A stretch of DNA of 64,000 nucleotides. Origin: Vagococcus penaei. GTDB taxonomy: Bacteria > Bacillota > Bacilli > Lactobacillales > Vagococcaceae. The stretch is taken from NCBI RefSeq assembly GCF_001998885.1, contig NZ_CP019609.1, positions 434,001 through 498,000 of the forward strand. Direction: 5' to 3'. Positions 1-9,059 of this stretch are shown one piece after another. Made by a program: the position numbers and the translations under genes. The notes under the pieces were generated by a model, which searched no databases, was not told the origin of the DNA, and worked only from the letters and a program-made list of their open reading frames with translations. Each line of letters begins with the position of its first letter. Positions within the stretch are counted from its first letter, which is position 1.

Positions 1-1
1 A

Positions 2-949
2 AATATCTTCCGTGACCAAATGGATCGTTACGGTGAAATTTATACGACCTATCAATTAATTGTCGATGGTGCAAGTCAGTCACCTGATGCGACAATTTTA
101 ATGAATGGAGATTTACCAATCTTTAATTCGATTGATACCGTCAATAAGCGTGAATACTATGGCTTTAATCACGAGCTAGACCACGAACAGATGGCACACT
201 ATAATACCGATGGTGTCCTATGTCCTAAATGTCAACATATTCTACATTATAAAATGATTACTTATAGCAACTTAGGTAAGTATTATTGTCCAAATTGTGA
301 TTTTAAACGCCCGGAATTAGATGTTGCCTTAACGGAATTACATGAAATCACCAATACTTCAGCGTCATTTTCAATTGAAGGTGACACATATGGTATCGAG
401 GTTGGTGGTTTGTATAATATCTATAATGCCTTAGCTGCCACTGCTGTTGCTAAGCACTATGATATTTCAACTGATGCTATTCGAAAAGGCTTAGCTTATG
501 ATGAGAAAGTTTTTGGTCGTCAGGAAGTAATTAATATTAATGGTAAAAAATGCACCCTTGTTTTAGTCAAAAATCCTGTTGGTCTCAATCAGGTTATTGA
601 AACGATGAAATTGGCACCCTATAATTTCTCATTAGTTGCTTTATTAAACGCGAATTATGCTGATGGTATTGATATTAGTTGGATTTGGGATAGTCAACTC
701 GAAGAATTAGCTGCTTTAGATATCCCAGAAGTTGTTTCTGGTGGCGAACGCCATAGAGATATGACTTTACGTTTAAAAGTAGCCGGAATCTCTGAAGACC
801 GTCTAACAGAAGTCACTTCTTTATCTGATGTTATTAAAAAAATTGACGATTTTTCTAGTGATCATGTTTATATTTTAGCTACTTATACTGCCGTCTTAGG
901 GCTTCGTAAAGAATTAACACAACAAGGTTTTATTAAGGAGGACAACTAA
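2..949 (+). CDS. murT: Lipid II isoglutaminyl synthase subunit MurT (5' truncated by window edge)
   Basis: MurT is the Mur-ligase-like subunit that, with GatD, amidates D-Glu of lipid II to D-isoglutamine in the cytoplasm. The frame is open from the window edge ([12 protein letters not shown]), so the true start lies upstream and the methionine at position 20 is internal. A four-cysteine zinc ribbon is visible (CPKC starting at base 221, then CPNC about 60 bases later). The C-terminal domain carries the [11 protein letters not shown] segment typical of MurT. It ends one base before gatD, whose ribosome site AAGGAGG lies inside its 3' end, so the two genes are translated as a pair. The family assignment is strong; only the C-terminal two thirds are present. 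Confidence 0.93.
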   Translation, partial: NIFRDQMDRYGEIYTTYQLIVDGASQSPDATILMNGDLPIFNSIDTVNKREYYGFNHELDHEQMAHYNTDGVLCPKCQHILHYKMITYSNLGKYYCPNCDFKRPELDVALTELHEITNTSASFSIEGDTYGIEVGGLYNIYNALAATAVAKHYDISTDAIRKGLAYDEKVFGRQEVININGKKCTLVLVKNPVGLNQVIETMKLAPYNFSLVALLNANYADGIDISWIWDSQLEELAALDIPEVVSGGERHRDMTLRLKVAGISEDRLTEVTSLSDVIKKIDDFSSDHVYILATYTAVLGLRKELTQQGFIKEDN

Positions 950-950
950 G

Positions 951-1619
951 ATGACACAACCTAACTTAAAAGTTTGCCACCTTTATGGTAACTTATTAAA
1001 TACATATGGTGATAATGGGAATTTATTGGTATTAAGCTACTTAGCTAAAAAAAGACAAATCAATATGGATATTGAGATTGTTAGTATTTATGAAGAATTC
1101 GACCCGAAAAAATACGACTTCGTCTTTTTCGGTGGTGGACAAGATTACGAACAAGTCGTTGTCTCGCGTGACATTCAATCAAAAAAACAAGCCTTAATTG
1201 ATTATATTGAAAATGATGGTGTCTTATTAGCTATTTGTGGAGGCTTTCAATTTTTAGGTGAGTATTATATTGGTGCTAAAGGCGAAAAAATTATGGGCAT
1301 CCACGCCCTCCCTCACTACACAATTAGTCAAGAAAACAATCGCTTCATTGGTGATATTGAAATCTATAACGAAGAATTCGATGAAACATACTACGGTTTT
1401 GAAAATCATAATGGTATGACCTTTTTAGGAAAAGGCGAACGACCTTTAGGAATTGTCAAAAAAGGAAACGGTAATAATGATCAAGATAACACAGAAGGTG
1501 TGCGCTATAAAAACGTCTTCGGCTCTTACTTCCACGGGCCATTGCTTGCGCGCAATGAGAACTTAGCCAAACGTTTACTTGATTTAATTGTGACTAAAAA
1601 ACAAGAAAAACTGTCTTGA
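951..1619 (+). CDS. gatD: Lipid II isoglutaminyl synthase glutaminase subunit GatD
   Basis: GatD is a class I glutamine amidotransferase (CobB/CobQ-like) that releases ammonia from glutamine for MurT. The 222-residue protein has the nucleophile motif AICGGFQ with Cys96 and the conserved histidine in [11 protein letters not shown] (His195), both at the positions expected for the family. Unlike many amidotransferases it has no fused synthetase. The start ATG follows AAGGAGGACAACTAAG. The operon ends at the hairpin just downstream. Confidence 0.95.
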   Translation: MTQPNLKVCHLYGNLLNTYGDNGNLLVLSYLAKKRQINMDIEIVSIYEEFDPKKYDFVFFGGGQDYEQVVVSRDIQSKKQALIDYIENDGVLLAICGGFQFLGEYYIGAKGEKIMGIHALPHYTISQENNRFIGDIEIYNEEFDETYYGFENHNGMTFLGKGERPLGIVKKGNGNNDQDNTEGVRYKNVFGSYFHGPLLARNENLAKRLLDLIVTKKQEKLS

Positions 1620-1653
1620 TCGAACTTTTTTATTATATAGAAACCCAACTATT

Positions 1654-1695
1654 ACGCTAAAAACAGATTCAAACGTCTGTTTTTAGCGTTCTTTA
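1654..1695 (+). terminator. Rho-independent terminator of murT-gatD
   Basis: There is a perfect 14-bp stem (1654-1667 with 1676-1689) and an 8-base loop, followed by a short T-rich run. It lies 35 bases after the gatD stop. Confidence 0.85.
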
Positions 1696-1728
1696 TTGAG
1701 CTTTGAGACTTTTAAAAAATAATATGTG

Positions 1729-1737
1729 TGATATAAT
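1729..1737 (+). promoter_or_regulatory. Extended -10 promoter of ald
   Basis: TGATATAAT gives a consensus TATAAT at 1732-1737 with an upstream TG. No good -35 sits at 17 bp (nearest TTGAGA is 23 bp away), as expected for an extended -10 promoter. It is 44 bases before the ald start. Confidence 0.55.
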
Positions 1738-1781
1738 TAAAGAGTATTAAATAAACTAACTATTAGAAAAGGTGTGAAACG

Positions 1782-2897
1782 ATGAAAATCGGAATTCCAA
1801 AAGAAATTAAAAGCAATGAAGATCGCGTATCACTAACTCCCCCATTTGTTGGAGAACTTGTTGCGAAAAAGCATGAGGTATTCGTTGAAGCAGGCGCTGG
1901 CGTTGGTGCTGGTTTTGCTGATGACGCTTATCAAAAACAAGGAGCAACGATTGTTAACTCGGCTAAAGAAGCTTGGAATGTTGATATGGTTCTGAAAGTT
2001 AAGGAACCTTTACCATCTGAATATACCTATTTTAAAGAAGATTTAATTTTATTTACCTATTTACATTTAGCTCCTCAAAATGAATTGACTGATGAATTAT
2101 TAAATAAAAAAGTTAATTCAATCGCTTATGAAACAGTTGAATTACCAAATGGTAGCCTACCATTACTAACACCAATGTCTGAAATTGCTGGTCGGATGGC
2201 TCCTCAATCAGGTGCTTACTTCTTGCAAAAAATGAATGGCGGTTCTGGTGTCTTACTAGCTTCAATTCCTGGTGTTGCTAAAGGAAATGTCGTCATTATT
2301 GGTGGTGGTAACGCTGGTATGAATGCTGCAAAAGTTGCTATCGGTCTAGGTGCCAAAGTCCGTATTCTAGATGTTAACCAAGCTCGTTTAGCTCAACTCG
2401 ATAATATTTTTGGTAACCAAATTGAAACAGTTATGTCAAATGCTGTCAACATTGAAGAGTCTGTTAAAATGGCTGACTTAGTTATTGGCGCTGTATTAAT
2501 TCCTGGACATAAAGCGCCAATTCTTGTAACAGAAGATATAATTAAACAAATGAAACCTGGATCAGTTTTAATTGATATTGCCATTGACCAAGGTGGGATT
2601 TTCGAAACAACTGATAAAATCACAACCCTTCAAGATCCAGTTTACATTAAACATGGTGTTGTCCATTATGCTGTTGCTAATATGCCCGGTGCTGTTCCAA
2701 AAACAGCTACTTTAGCATTAACAAATAATACTTTGCCATATATCATTCAATTAGCAGATAAAGGCTTTAAACAAGCTGTGATTGATAATGCTGCCTTAGC
2801 ACATGGTGTGACAACTTATCAAGGTCATCTAACGAACGAAGCAGTCGCAAAAGATCAAGATAAACCTTATACACCAGTTGATAAATTAATAAAATAA
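1782..2897 (+). CDS. ald: Alanine dehydrogenase
   Basis: This enzyme interconverts L-alanine and pyruvate plus ammonia with NAD. At 371 residues it is the normal family length. The N-terminus [20 protein letters not shown] is the AlaDH/PNT signature. The NAD-binding glycine-rich loop [13 protein letters not shown] is near residue 172, and the second signature with DIAIDQGG follows near 265. The start is supported by AAGGTG eight bases upstream. It stands alone between two terminators with its own extended -10 promoter. Confidence 0.95.
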   Translation: MKIGIPKEIKSNEDRVSLTPPFVGELVAKKHEVFVEAGAGVGAGFADDAYQKQGATIVNSAKEAWNVDMVLKVKEPLPSEYTYFKEDLILFTYLHLAPQNELTDELLNKKVNSIAYETVELPNGSLPLLTPMSEIAGRMAPQSGAYFLQKMNGGSGVLLASIPGVAKGNVVIIGGGNAGMNAAKVAIGLGAKVRILDVNQARLAQLDNIFGNQIETVMSNAVNIEESVKMADLVIGAVLIPGHKAPILVTEDIIKQMKPGSVLIDIAIDQGGIFETTDKITTLQDPVYIKHGVVHYAVANMPGAVPKTATLALTNNTLPYIIQLADKGFKQAVIDNAALAHGVTTYQGHLTNEAVAKDQDKPYTPVDKLIK

Positions 2898-2911
2898 TTA
2901 GTTGACTATGA

Positions 2912-2955
2912 AAAAGATGAACCAAACAGTATCGTGTTTGGTTCATCTTTTTTCA
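2912..2955. terminator. Bidirectional terminator between ald and manA
   Basis: A 16-bp perfect stem (2912-2927 with 2936-2951) has A-rich and T-rich flanks on both sides. It can serve the convergent ald and manA transcripts. Confidence 0.9.
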
Positions 2956-2966
2956 TATTTTTCTTT

Positions 2967-3932
2967 TTAGCGATTTTTAAGTCCAGGTTCTGACGCAATC
3001 AACTTTAAGTCACCTTCAAAACGCCAGCTATTAATTGTATTAGGCAGAATAAAATGAATGCCTTTAGCCAATTCATAAGGACTTGGGTCATCATCACAAT
3101 ACAGATAACCAAAACCATCAATGACACTCACAAGTGTATATGGTGCCGATTTTGTTAACTGTAAAATACCTTGAACGTCCCATTCAAAGACATTGAAATA
3201 GTCCGATTCAATATATTTAGTAATACTTGATGACATAATATTTAATTGATTAATCGCTAACTCTGGGACTTGATTAGGAACAGTCGTTACATCAAGCGAT
3301 TGCTCAATATGGAGTTCGCGTGGATTACCCGCATCGTCTAATCGATTGTAATCATAGACACGATAAGTTGTGTCACTACTTTGTTGTGTCTCTAAAATCA
3401 TAATTCCTTTACCAATTGCATGAATTGTCCCACTTGGAACAAAAAAGAAATCGCCACGTTTGACTGGTACACGACGCAATAAGGCATCCCACTCACCAGA
3501 ATCAATCATTTCGCTTAATTCCTCTTTTGTTTGTGCGTGGTGACCATAAATAATTTCTGCACCTGGGTCGGCATCAATGATATACCAACATTCTGTTTTA
3601 CCTAACTCTCCCTCATGCTTTTGTCCATAAGCATCATCAGGATGGACTTGAACCGATAAATCATCTTCCGCATCTAAAATTTTGGTTAAGAGTGGGAAAA
3701 CTGGTTCACTTGAATTACCAAATAATTCTTGATGATTCTTCCATAAATCATCTAATCGTTGGTCCTGGAATTCACCATTTAAGACTGTACAAACTCCATG
3801 TGGATGTGCGCTAATTGCCCAACACTCTCCAATAGGACCAGTTGGTAATTGATAATGAAATTCCGTTTCTAATTTACGCCCGCCCCAAATTTTTTCTTGA
3901 AAGACAGGTTTTAAAAATAATGGTTCGTTCAT
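2967..3932 (-). CDS. manA: Mannose-6-phosphate isomerase, class I
   Basis: ManA interconverts mannose 6-phosphate and fructose 6-phosphate. The cupin-type zinc isomerase is recognised by LSVQVHPDDAYG, the following KTECWYI segment and the IPSGTIHAIG-like block (VPSGTIHAIGKG). The frame opens at GTG (3941), but AGAGGTG is itself the ribosome site for the ATG at 3932 (MNEPLF), so the shorter 321-residue form is preferred. It follows the serine hydrolase gene by 47 bases and is probably co-transcribed with it. Confidence 0.93.
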   Translation of the reverse strand: MNEPLFLKPVFQEKIWGGRKLETEFHYQLPTGPIGECWAISAHPHGVCTVLNGEFQDQRLDDLWKNHQELFGNSSEPVFPLLTKILDAEDDLSVQVHPDDAYGQKHEGELGKTECWYIIDADPGAEIIYGHHAQTKEELSEMIDSGEWDALLRRVPVKRGDFFFVPSGTIHAIGKGIMILETQQSSDTTYRVYDYNRLDDAGNPRELHIEQSLDVTTVPNQVPELAINQLNIMSSSITKYIESDYFNVFEWDVQGILQLTKSAPYTLVSVIDGFGYLYCDDDPSPYELAKGIHFILPNTINSWRFEGDLKLIASEPGLKNR

Positions 3933-3979
3933 CTTCGTCACCTCTTCTATAAAATCACTTACAGTATAACACGCTTTCT

Positions 3980-4999
3980 TTAGTCAGTCTTTCTTTTTTT
4001 GTATAGACCAATCAATTCATCACGTTTAGCTAAATAATCCAAGCGCTTATCAACCGGATGGACACGATTAGACAAAAAAATAAAAGCTTCTTGACACGCT
4101 AAATCAACTATCATAAACGTACCGGTATATCCTGTATGATATAAAACATTATGTCCTTTATGATCATCAAATAATAAATCCCAACCTAATGATCTATGTC
4201 CTTGTCGTGTGGGTGTCCAATCCTGATAAAGTCCCTCAATCGTTTTAGCTTGTAAAAAAACTGCCCCATCTGGCAATTGACCTCGTTTTAACAACATGTC
4301 GACAAATTTTATACTATCTTCTAACGTACTAAATAAACCAGCACTACCGCAAGAATCTTCTAGTACAAAAGCCTTTGGATCATGCACATCACCTTGAATT
4401 AACCCCCTATTTGCAGTTAATTCAGTCGGTGCCGCAAGTGTCTTGTCAACTAATTTAAATCCACTCTGAGTCATGTTAAGCGGTCTTAAAACCTCATCTA
4501 TAAAAATTTGCTGTACTGGTTTTTGATATAACTGTTCAAGTAAAAAGCCAATTAATAACGTACCAGTATCGGTATAAACAACTTTTTGACCAATACTATC
4601 TCCCGATTTTAATTGTAACAAGGCTTGACGTAACTCTTGCTTATCTAGCTGAGCACGATTCTTAATATAAGGATTGATATCAGACGTATGTGTCAATAAA
4701 TGACGCAACGTCACAGCAGAATCTGTCCAACCTGCTAGATAATTTGTTAGTGGCCGATTTAAATCAATCTGTTCGCTTTCTAAAAGCTTTAACAGGACAG
4801 TCGTTGTACAAACAACCTTAGTCAATGATGCCATATCATACCTAATATTGGGTGCAATTGGTTTTGGCACTGGTAAAATTTGTTTTAGCCCCTCATAATG
4901 ACAATCAATTGTTGCGCCTTTAATAACAGCATAAGACGCTCCAGGAAATACTCCGTCATGACATAATTCTTTAATTTTTTGTTGAATTATAGGATACAT
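3980..4999 (-). CDS. Serine hydrolase of the beta-lactamase/esterase (class C-like) family
   Basis: This 339-residue penicillin-binding-protein-like hydrolase carries the SxxK motif in DMASLTKVV, a Tyr motif VVYTDTGTLL (YxN-like, here Tyr-Thr-Asp) and an HTGYTG triad near the C-terminus. There is no signal peptide or membrane segment at the N-terminus (MYPIIQQKIKEL), so it should be cytoplasmic. Substrates of this group include D-amino peptides and esters; none can be assigned here. It is the first gene before manA. Confidence 0.8.
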   Translation of the reverse strand: MYPIIQQKIKELCHDGVFPGASYAVIKGATIDCHYEGLKQILPVPKPIAPNIRYDMASLTKVVCTTTVLLKLLESEQIDLNRPLTNYLAGWTDSAVTLRHLLTHTSDINPYIKNRAQLDKQELRQALLQLKSGDSIGQKVVYTDTGTLLIGFLLEQLYQKPVQQIFIDEVLRPLNMTQSGFKLVDKTLAAPTELTANRGLIQGDVHDPKAFVLEDSCGSAGLFSTLEDSIKFVDMLLKRGQLPDGAVFLQAKTIEGLYQDWTPTRQGHRSLGWDLLFDDHKGHNVLYHTGYTGTFMIVDLACQEAFIFLSNRVHPVDKRLDYLAKRDELIGLYKKRKTD

Positions 5000-5067
5000 A
5001 TACTTTACTCCAATCAGTCATTATATTTATGTGACTATTTTTACACAAATTAAGTAAAATACCAACT

Positions 5068-5106
5068 AAAAACCTGAATTCATAGTTGACTAGAATTCAG
5101 GTTTTT
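5068..5106. terminator. Terminator downstream of add
   Basis: A perfect 14-bp stem (5068-5081 with 5093-5106) lies between the add stop codon and the upstream region of the serine hydrolase. Confidence 0.85.
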
Positions 5107-5119
5107 TAGGTAAAACGGT

Positions 5120-6127
5120 TTAATCAAGATAATCTTGGTAACTTTGGCTTATTTTTGCCAAAACTGTCGCCTTAGTCAGTGAATCTGCAAATGAGTACGT
5201 CATTGCGCACTGATTAATCTCCATCATTTCACGATAAGTTAAGCCGAAATGTGTCGCTAAAAGCATGTATTCATCAGTCAGTGTTGTATTTGATACTGTT
5301 CGATTGTCTGTACTAATCATAAAAGGCACCTGCTTGGCAAAAAAAGTACGCAAGGGAAACTCATCTAAAGATTGAATGGCTTTACTTTGTAAGTTACTAG
5401 TTGGGCACATCTCCAATAATACTTTTTCTTTGGCACAAAGCGCCATCGCTTCCTCACTGTCTTTAATTGCTATCCCATGACCAATACGTTTTGCCCCTAA
5501 TTTTACAGCCTCAATAACATTTTGGTAACAGCCACATTCACCTGCATGTAAGGTTAAATTAAGACCGGATTGATGGACGACGGAAATACTAGGTGCAATT
5601 GATAAAGTATCGTGAGCCGCTTCATCACCTGCAAAATCAAATCCAACAATTGACTCTTTTGTACTAGCTAAAACGTCTGCCAACAAAGCTTCATGTTCTT
5701 GATGAGTATGATGACGCATTCCAATAATTAAAAGGTTAGTTTTCGTTAAATACTGCGTACGACCTTGTTCGACTCCTAAAACGACTGCATCAATCACTTC
5801 GGTTAGACTGAGCCCAGCTTGCTGATGCAATAGCGGTGCTACACGGATTTCAAGATAGGCAACATTCTCTAAAGCAGCTTGACGTATAACATCAAGAGTT
5901 GCCAAAGTAAGATTTTCCGCACTTTGTAAAAAAGGTAAGATGTGCTCGAAACAAGATAAATATTCTTTTAAACTGGTGCAATCATGGCTTGTCTGGACAC
6001 TCTTAGGATCAAAACCTGCCACACCATCTTTTTGAGCTAACTCTTGTAACAATTCAACACTAACTGATCCATCTAAATGACAATGCAACTCGATTTTAGG
6101 TAATTCTTTCACAATACGATAGTCCAT
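5120..6127 (-). CDS. add: Adenosine deaminase
   Basis: Add deaminates (deoxy)adenosine to inosine for purine salvage. The 335-residue amidohydrolase TIM barrel shows the metal-binding HCHLDGS (His15, His17), the HAGECG block, GHGIAI and STDNRTVS with the metal Asp. GAGG lies nine bases before the start. The gene is monocistronic, between its own promoter/operator and a terminator. Confidence 0.95.
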   Translation of the reverse strand: MDYRIVKELPKIELHCHLDGSVSVELLQELAQKDGVAGFDPKSVQTSHDCTSLKEYLSCFEHILPFLQSAENLTLATLDVIRQAALENVAYLEIRVAPLLHQQAGLSLTEVIDAVVLGVEQGRTQYLTKTNLLIIGMRHHTHQEHEALLADVLASTKESIVGFDFAGDEAAHDTLSIAPSISVVHQSGLNLTLHAGECGCYQNVIEAVKLGAKRIGHGIAIKDSEEAMALCAKEKVLLEMCPTSNLQSKAIQSLDEFPLRTFFAKQVPFMISTDNRTVSNTTLTDEYMLLATHFGLTYREMMEINQCAMTYSFADSLTKATVLAKISQSYQDYLD

Positions 6128-6150
6128 TAATATACCTCACTCCATTTTTG

Positions 6151-6169
6151 ATTTGTAAACGCTACAAAT
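6151..6169. promoter_or_regulatory. Palindromic operator candidate in the add leader
   Basis: ATTTGTA-AACGC-TACAAAT is a perfect 7-5-7 palindrome with a central CG, immediately downstream of the predicted add start site. It resembles a cre/LacI-type site but is one base shorter than the usual cre, so the binding protein is uncertain. Confidence 0.5.
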
Positions 6170-6176
6170 TTTATTT

Positions 6177-6205
6177 ATTATAGCATTCTCTATGGCTTGG
6201 GACAA
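6177..6205 (-). promoter_or_regulatory. Promoter of add
   Basis: Reading the minus strand, -35 TTGTCC (6200-6205), a 17-bp spacer and -10 TATAAT (6177-6182) point at add. The predicted start site near 6170 is beside the palindrome at 6151-6169. Confidence 0.75.
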
Positions 6206-6227
6206 ATTAAAAATGAATAAAAAAACC

Positions 6228-6244
6228 AGGACAAAATTTGTCCT
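6228..6244 (-). terminator. Terminator of the O-methyltransferase gene
   Basis: A hairpin AGGACA / TGTCCT is followed on the minus strand by GG and seven T residues, just after the stop codon of the methyltransferase gene. Confidence 0.7.
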
Positions 6245-6249
6245 AGCTT

Positions 6250-6945
6250 CTAATCATTAATTGTTATGTCCACACTGTCTTTATCTTTAGCAATCATTAA
6301 AACACCATCACCTAGAGGCAAGATTGTTACGGTTAAATCTGGATGTGCTAATACAGTATCATAAAGTAAGTTTAATTTCCGATGAATCGTGCGTTGACTT
6401 TTAGGTATCTCAGAACGCTCGTGCATGACAGTACCTGCTTGAAAGATATCATCAATCATAACAACACCATCTTTTTTTAATAATCGTAAACATTCTGGTA
6501 AAAATTCAATGTATTTTGATTTGGCACTATCCATAAAAATAAAATCATATGGCCCTTCTAATGTAGGTAACACATCCTTTGCGTCACCTTCAAGTAGTGT
6601 TACTTGTTTTGCAACACCTAATTTTTCAAAATTGGCTTTTGCTTTACGAATCATTACATCAAACCGGTCAATCGTATCAACGTGTCCATCTGGGCTCATG
6701 GCTAATGCCATTAAACTACCAGAAAAACCTACTGCTGTTCCGATTTCTAAGACGTTCTTTGCTTTAATTTGTTTGACGAAAAAATTTAAAAAGGTTGCTG
6801 TTTCATTTGGTATAATTGGCACACCATCTGCAGTTGCCTGTGCTTGAAGTTCTCCAAGTTGACCAGGCATACCTGGTTGACGGTGACGCATTAATGTTAA
6901 AACGTCCTCTTGAATGACTGGACGATGCATCATTTCATTTCTCAT
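6250..6945 (-). CDS. SAM-dependent O-methyltransferase (TrmR/YrrM-like)
   Basis: This is a class I methyltransferase of the family-3 O-methyltransferase type, 231 residues. The SAM-binding motif VLEIGTAVGFSGSLMA is near residue 62 and the metal/substrate Asp block is FIFMDSAKSKY. The B. subtilis relative TrmR methylates 5-hydroxyuridine in tRNA wobble positions; that role is inferred from similarity in length and motifs. AAAGGAAG lies upstream of the start. It appears monocistronic. Confidence 0.82.
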   Translation of the reverse strand: MRNEMMHRPVIQEDVLTLMRHRQPGMPGQLGELQAQATADGVPIIPNETATFLNFFVKQIKAKNVLEIGTAVGFSGSLMALAMSPDGHVDTIDRFDVMIRKAKANFEKLGVAKQVTLLEGDAKDVLPTLEGPYDFIFMDSAKSKYIEFLPECLRLLKKDGVVMIDDIFQAGTVMHERSEIPKSQRTIHRKLNLLYDTVLAHPDLTVTILPLGDGVLMIAKDKDSVDITIND

Positions 6946-7027
6946 GTGATTACGTTCTTCCTTTCTCTGATTCCCTCACTGATTATACAAATTTTCGCCA
7001 CGTAATTCAAATTTCTTAGCTAAAAAA

Positions 7028-7057
7028 TTGGTATATTTAAATTAAATGATGTATCAT
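7028..7057 (+). promoter_or_regulatory. Promoter of fbp
   Basis: TTGGTA (7028-7033), an 18-bp spacer and TATCAT (7052-7057) precede fbp by about 40 bases. Confidence 0.5.
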
Positions 7058-7098
7058 TGTTTTTGTAAACAAATAAAAAGAAGAGGTATAGTTTCATT

Positions 7099-9012
7099 AT
7101 GAAAAAGGATAAGTATTATGAGTTACTAAAAAAACAATATCCAACGAAAAATGATATTGTAAGCGAAATCATTAATTTGAAAGCGATTTTAAATTTACCG
7201 AAAGGGACGGAGCATTTTGTTAGTGACATTCATGGGGAATATCGGGCCTTTCAGCACATTTTGCGGAATGGTTCTGGTAATATCAAAGCAAAAATTCACG
7301 ATTTATTTAAAGGTGAATTGAGTGATGTTGCTCAAGGCGAGCTGGCAACTTTAGTGTACTATCCTGAAAAAATACTGGATATGAACCAATATGATGATGA
7401 CTGGTACAAAGTAAAAATCGACCAACTTGTTCGTCTAACTCATTTTTCATCTTCAAAATATACGCGTTCTAAGTTGCGTAAATCAATTCCAAAACGCTTT
7501 TCTTATATTATTCAAGAATTACTTTATCAAAGCATGAGTTCTGAAGATAAAGCAGATTATTATGAACAAATCATCCAAACAATCATTGATTTAGGACAAG
7601 CAGATGCAATTATTATTGATTTAAGTTATATGATTCAAAAATTAGTAGTTGATCATTTACATGTTGTAGGCGATATCTATGACCGTGGACCAGAACCGGA
7701 TAAAATCATTGAAGAACTGATTCATCATCACTCAGTGGATATTCAATGGGGAAACCATGATATTATCTGGATGGGAGCAGCCGCTGGGTCACCTATTTGT
7801 ATGATGAATACGATTCGAATTTCTGCTCGCTATAATAACCTTGACATTATTGAAGACGTTTATGGAATTAATCTACGTCCATTGCTAACCTACGCAGAAA
7901 AATATTATGAAGATAACCCAGCCTTTCGCCCTAAATTAAGTGGCGAGTGTCAGGTTAGTGAAGAAGAGTTACTTGAAACCACAAAAATTCATCAAGCTGC
8001 AGCTGTTTTACAATTTAAACTAGAGGAGCGTTTGGTTAAACGTCGCCCAGAATTTAAAATGGAGCACAGACAATTACTGAGCCGGACTAACTTTGATACA
8101 ATGGAAGTTGAGATTAAAGGGCAAACCTATCCGCTAACAAATACTTGTTTTACAACAGTTAATCCTGACAATGTGGAAGAATTAACTGTTGAAGAATTTG
8201 ACGTGATTCAACGCTTACTAAAAAACTTTATTAATTCGGAAAAATTAAAACGTCACATCGACTTTTTATTTGAAAAAGGCAATATGTATCTCGTCTATAA
8301 TGATAATTTACTGGTACATGGCTGTATTCCATTGAAAGAGGATGGTAGTTTTAAAGCCTTCCCAGTTGATGGCATTCATTACGCTGGTAAAGAGCTCTTA
8401 GACTTATTTGAATATTCACTACGTAAAGCCTATAAACAGCCCGATGTCATGAATGATTTTGACACCGATTTAATTTGGTATTTATGGTCTGGCGAATGTT
8501 CATCTTTATTTGGTAAGAAAGAAATGACTACTTTCGAGCGTTACTTTATTGAAGACAAAGAAACCCATCTCGAACCAAAAAATCCTTATTATGCTTTACG
8601 TGAAAATCCTGAGATTATTCATCGTATTTTAAATGAGTTCGGTTTAAATAGTCCCGATAGTCACTTGATTAGTGGCCATACTCCTGTCAAAGAAATTAAA
8701 GGTGAAAATCCAATTAAAGCTAATGGGAAAATGCTTGTAATTGATGGTGGCTTTTCTAAACCATATCAAAAAACAACTGGTCTAGCTGGTTACACTCTGC
8801 TCTATAATTCATATGGGATGCAACTAGCAGCGCATAAGTCATTTTCAACTATTGATACAATTTTTACTGATCATGATGATGTAATTTCTGTTCGCCGTGT
8901 GGTTGACAAGCCACTTAAACGAAAAAAAGTCCGTGATACCACTATTGGGCGTCAGCTACTAGAAGAAATTCGTGATTTAGAGAATTTACTTGCCTACGAA
9001 AATAGACGCTAA
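7099..9012 (+). CDS. fbp: Fructose-1,6-bisphosphatase, class III
   Basis: This is the Firmicutes-type Fbp that dephosphorylates fructose 1,6-bisphosphate in gluconeogenesis. Its 637-residue length is typical and unrelated to class I/II enzymes. The metallophosphoesterase motifs are visible: FVSDIHGEYRAF near residue 41, VVGDIYDRGPEPD near 190, WGNHDIIWMG near 217 and, near the end, LISGHTPVKEIKG. AGAGG lies 12 bases upstream of the start. It is monocistronic with a strong terminator shared with pncB. Confidence 0.96.
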   Translation: MKKDKYYELLKKQYPTKNDIVSEIINLKAILNLPKGTEHFVSDIHGEYRAFQHILRNGSGNIKAKIHDLFKGELSDVAQGELATLVYYPEKILDMNQYDDDWYKVKIDQLVRLTHFSSSKYTRSKLRKSIPKRFSYIIQELLYQSMSSEDKADYYEQIIQTIIDLGQADAIIIDLSYMIQKLVVDHLHVVGDIYDRGPEPDKIIEELIHHHSVDIQWGNHDIIWMGAAAGSPICMMNTIRISARYNNLDIIEDVYGINLRPLLTYAEKYYEDNPAFRPKLSGECQVSEEELLETTKIHQAAAVLQFKLEERLVKRRPEFKMEHRQLLSRTNFDTMEVEIKGQTYPLTNTCFTTVNPDNVEELTVEEFDVIQRLLKNFINSEKLKRHIDFLFEKGNMYLVYNDNLLVHGCIPLKEDGSFKAFPVDGIHYAGKELLDLFEYSLRKAYKQPDVMNDFDTDLIWYLWSGECSSLFGKKEMTTFERYFIEDKETHLEPKNPYYALRENPEIIHRILNEFGLNSPDSHLISGHTPVKEIKGENPIKANGKMLVIDGGFSKPYQKTTGLAGYTLLYNSYGMQLAAHKSFSTIDTIFTDHDDVISVRRVVDKPLKRKKVRDTTIGRQLLEEIRDLENLLAYENRR

Positions 9013-9059
9013 AAAAGTAACGACTAACTGACAAACTGTCAACTAGTCGTTACTTTTTT
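9011..9059. terminator. Bidirectional terminator between fbp and pncB
   Basis: A perfect 16-bp stem (9011-9026 with 9044-9059) has A and T runs as its base. It abuts both stop codons of the convergent genes. Confidence 0.92.
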
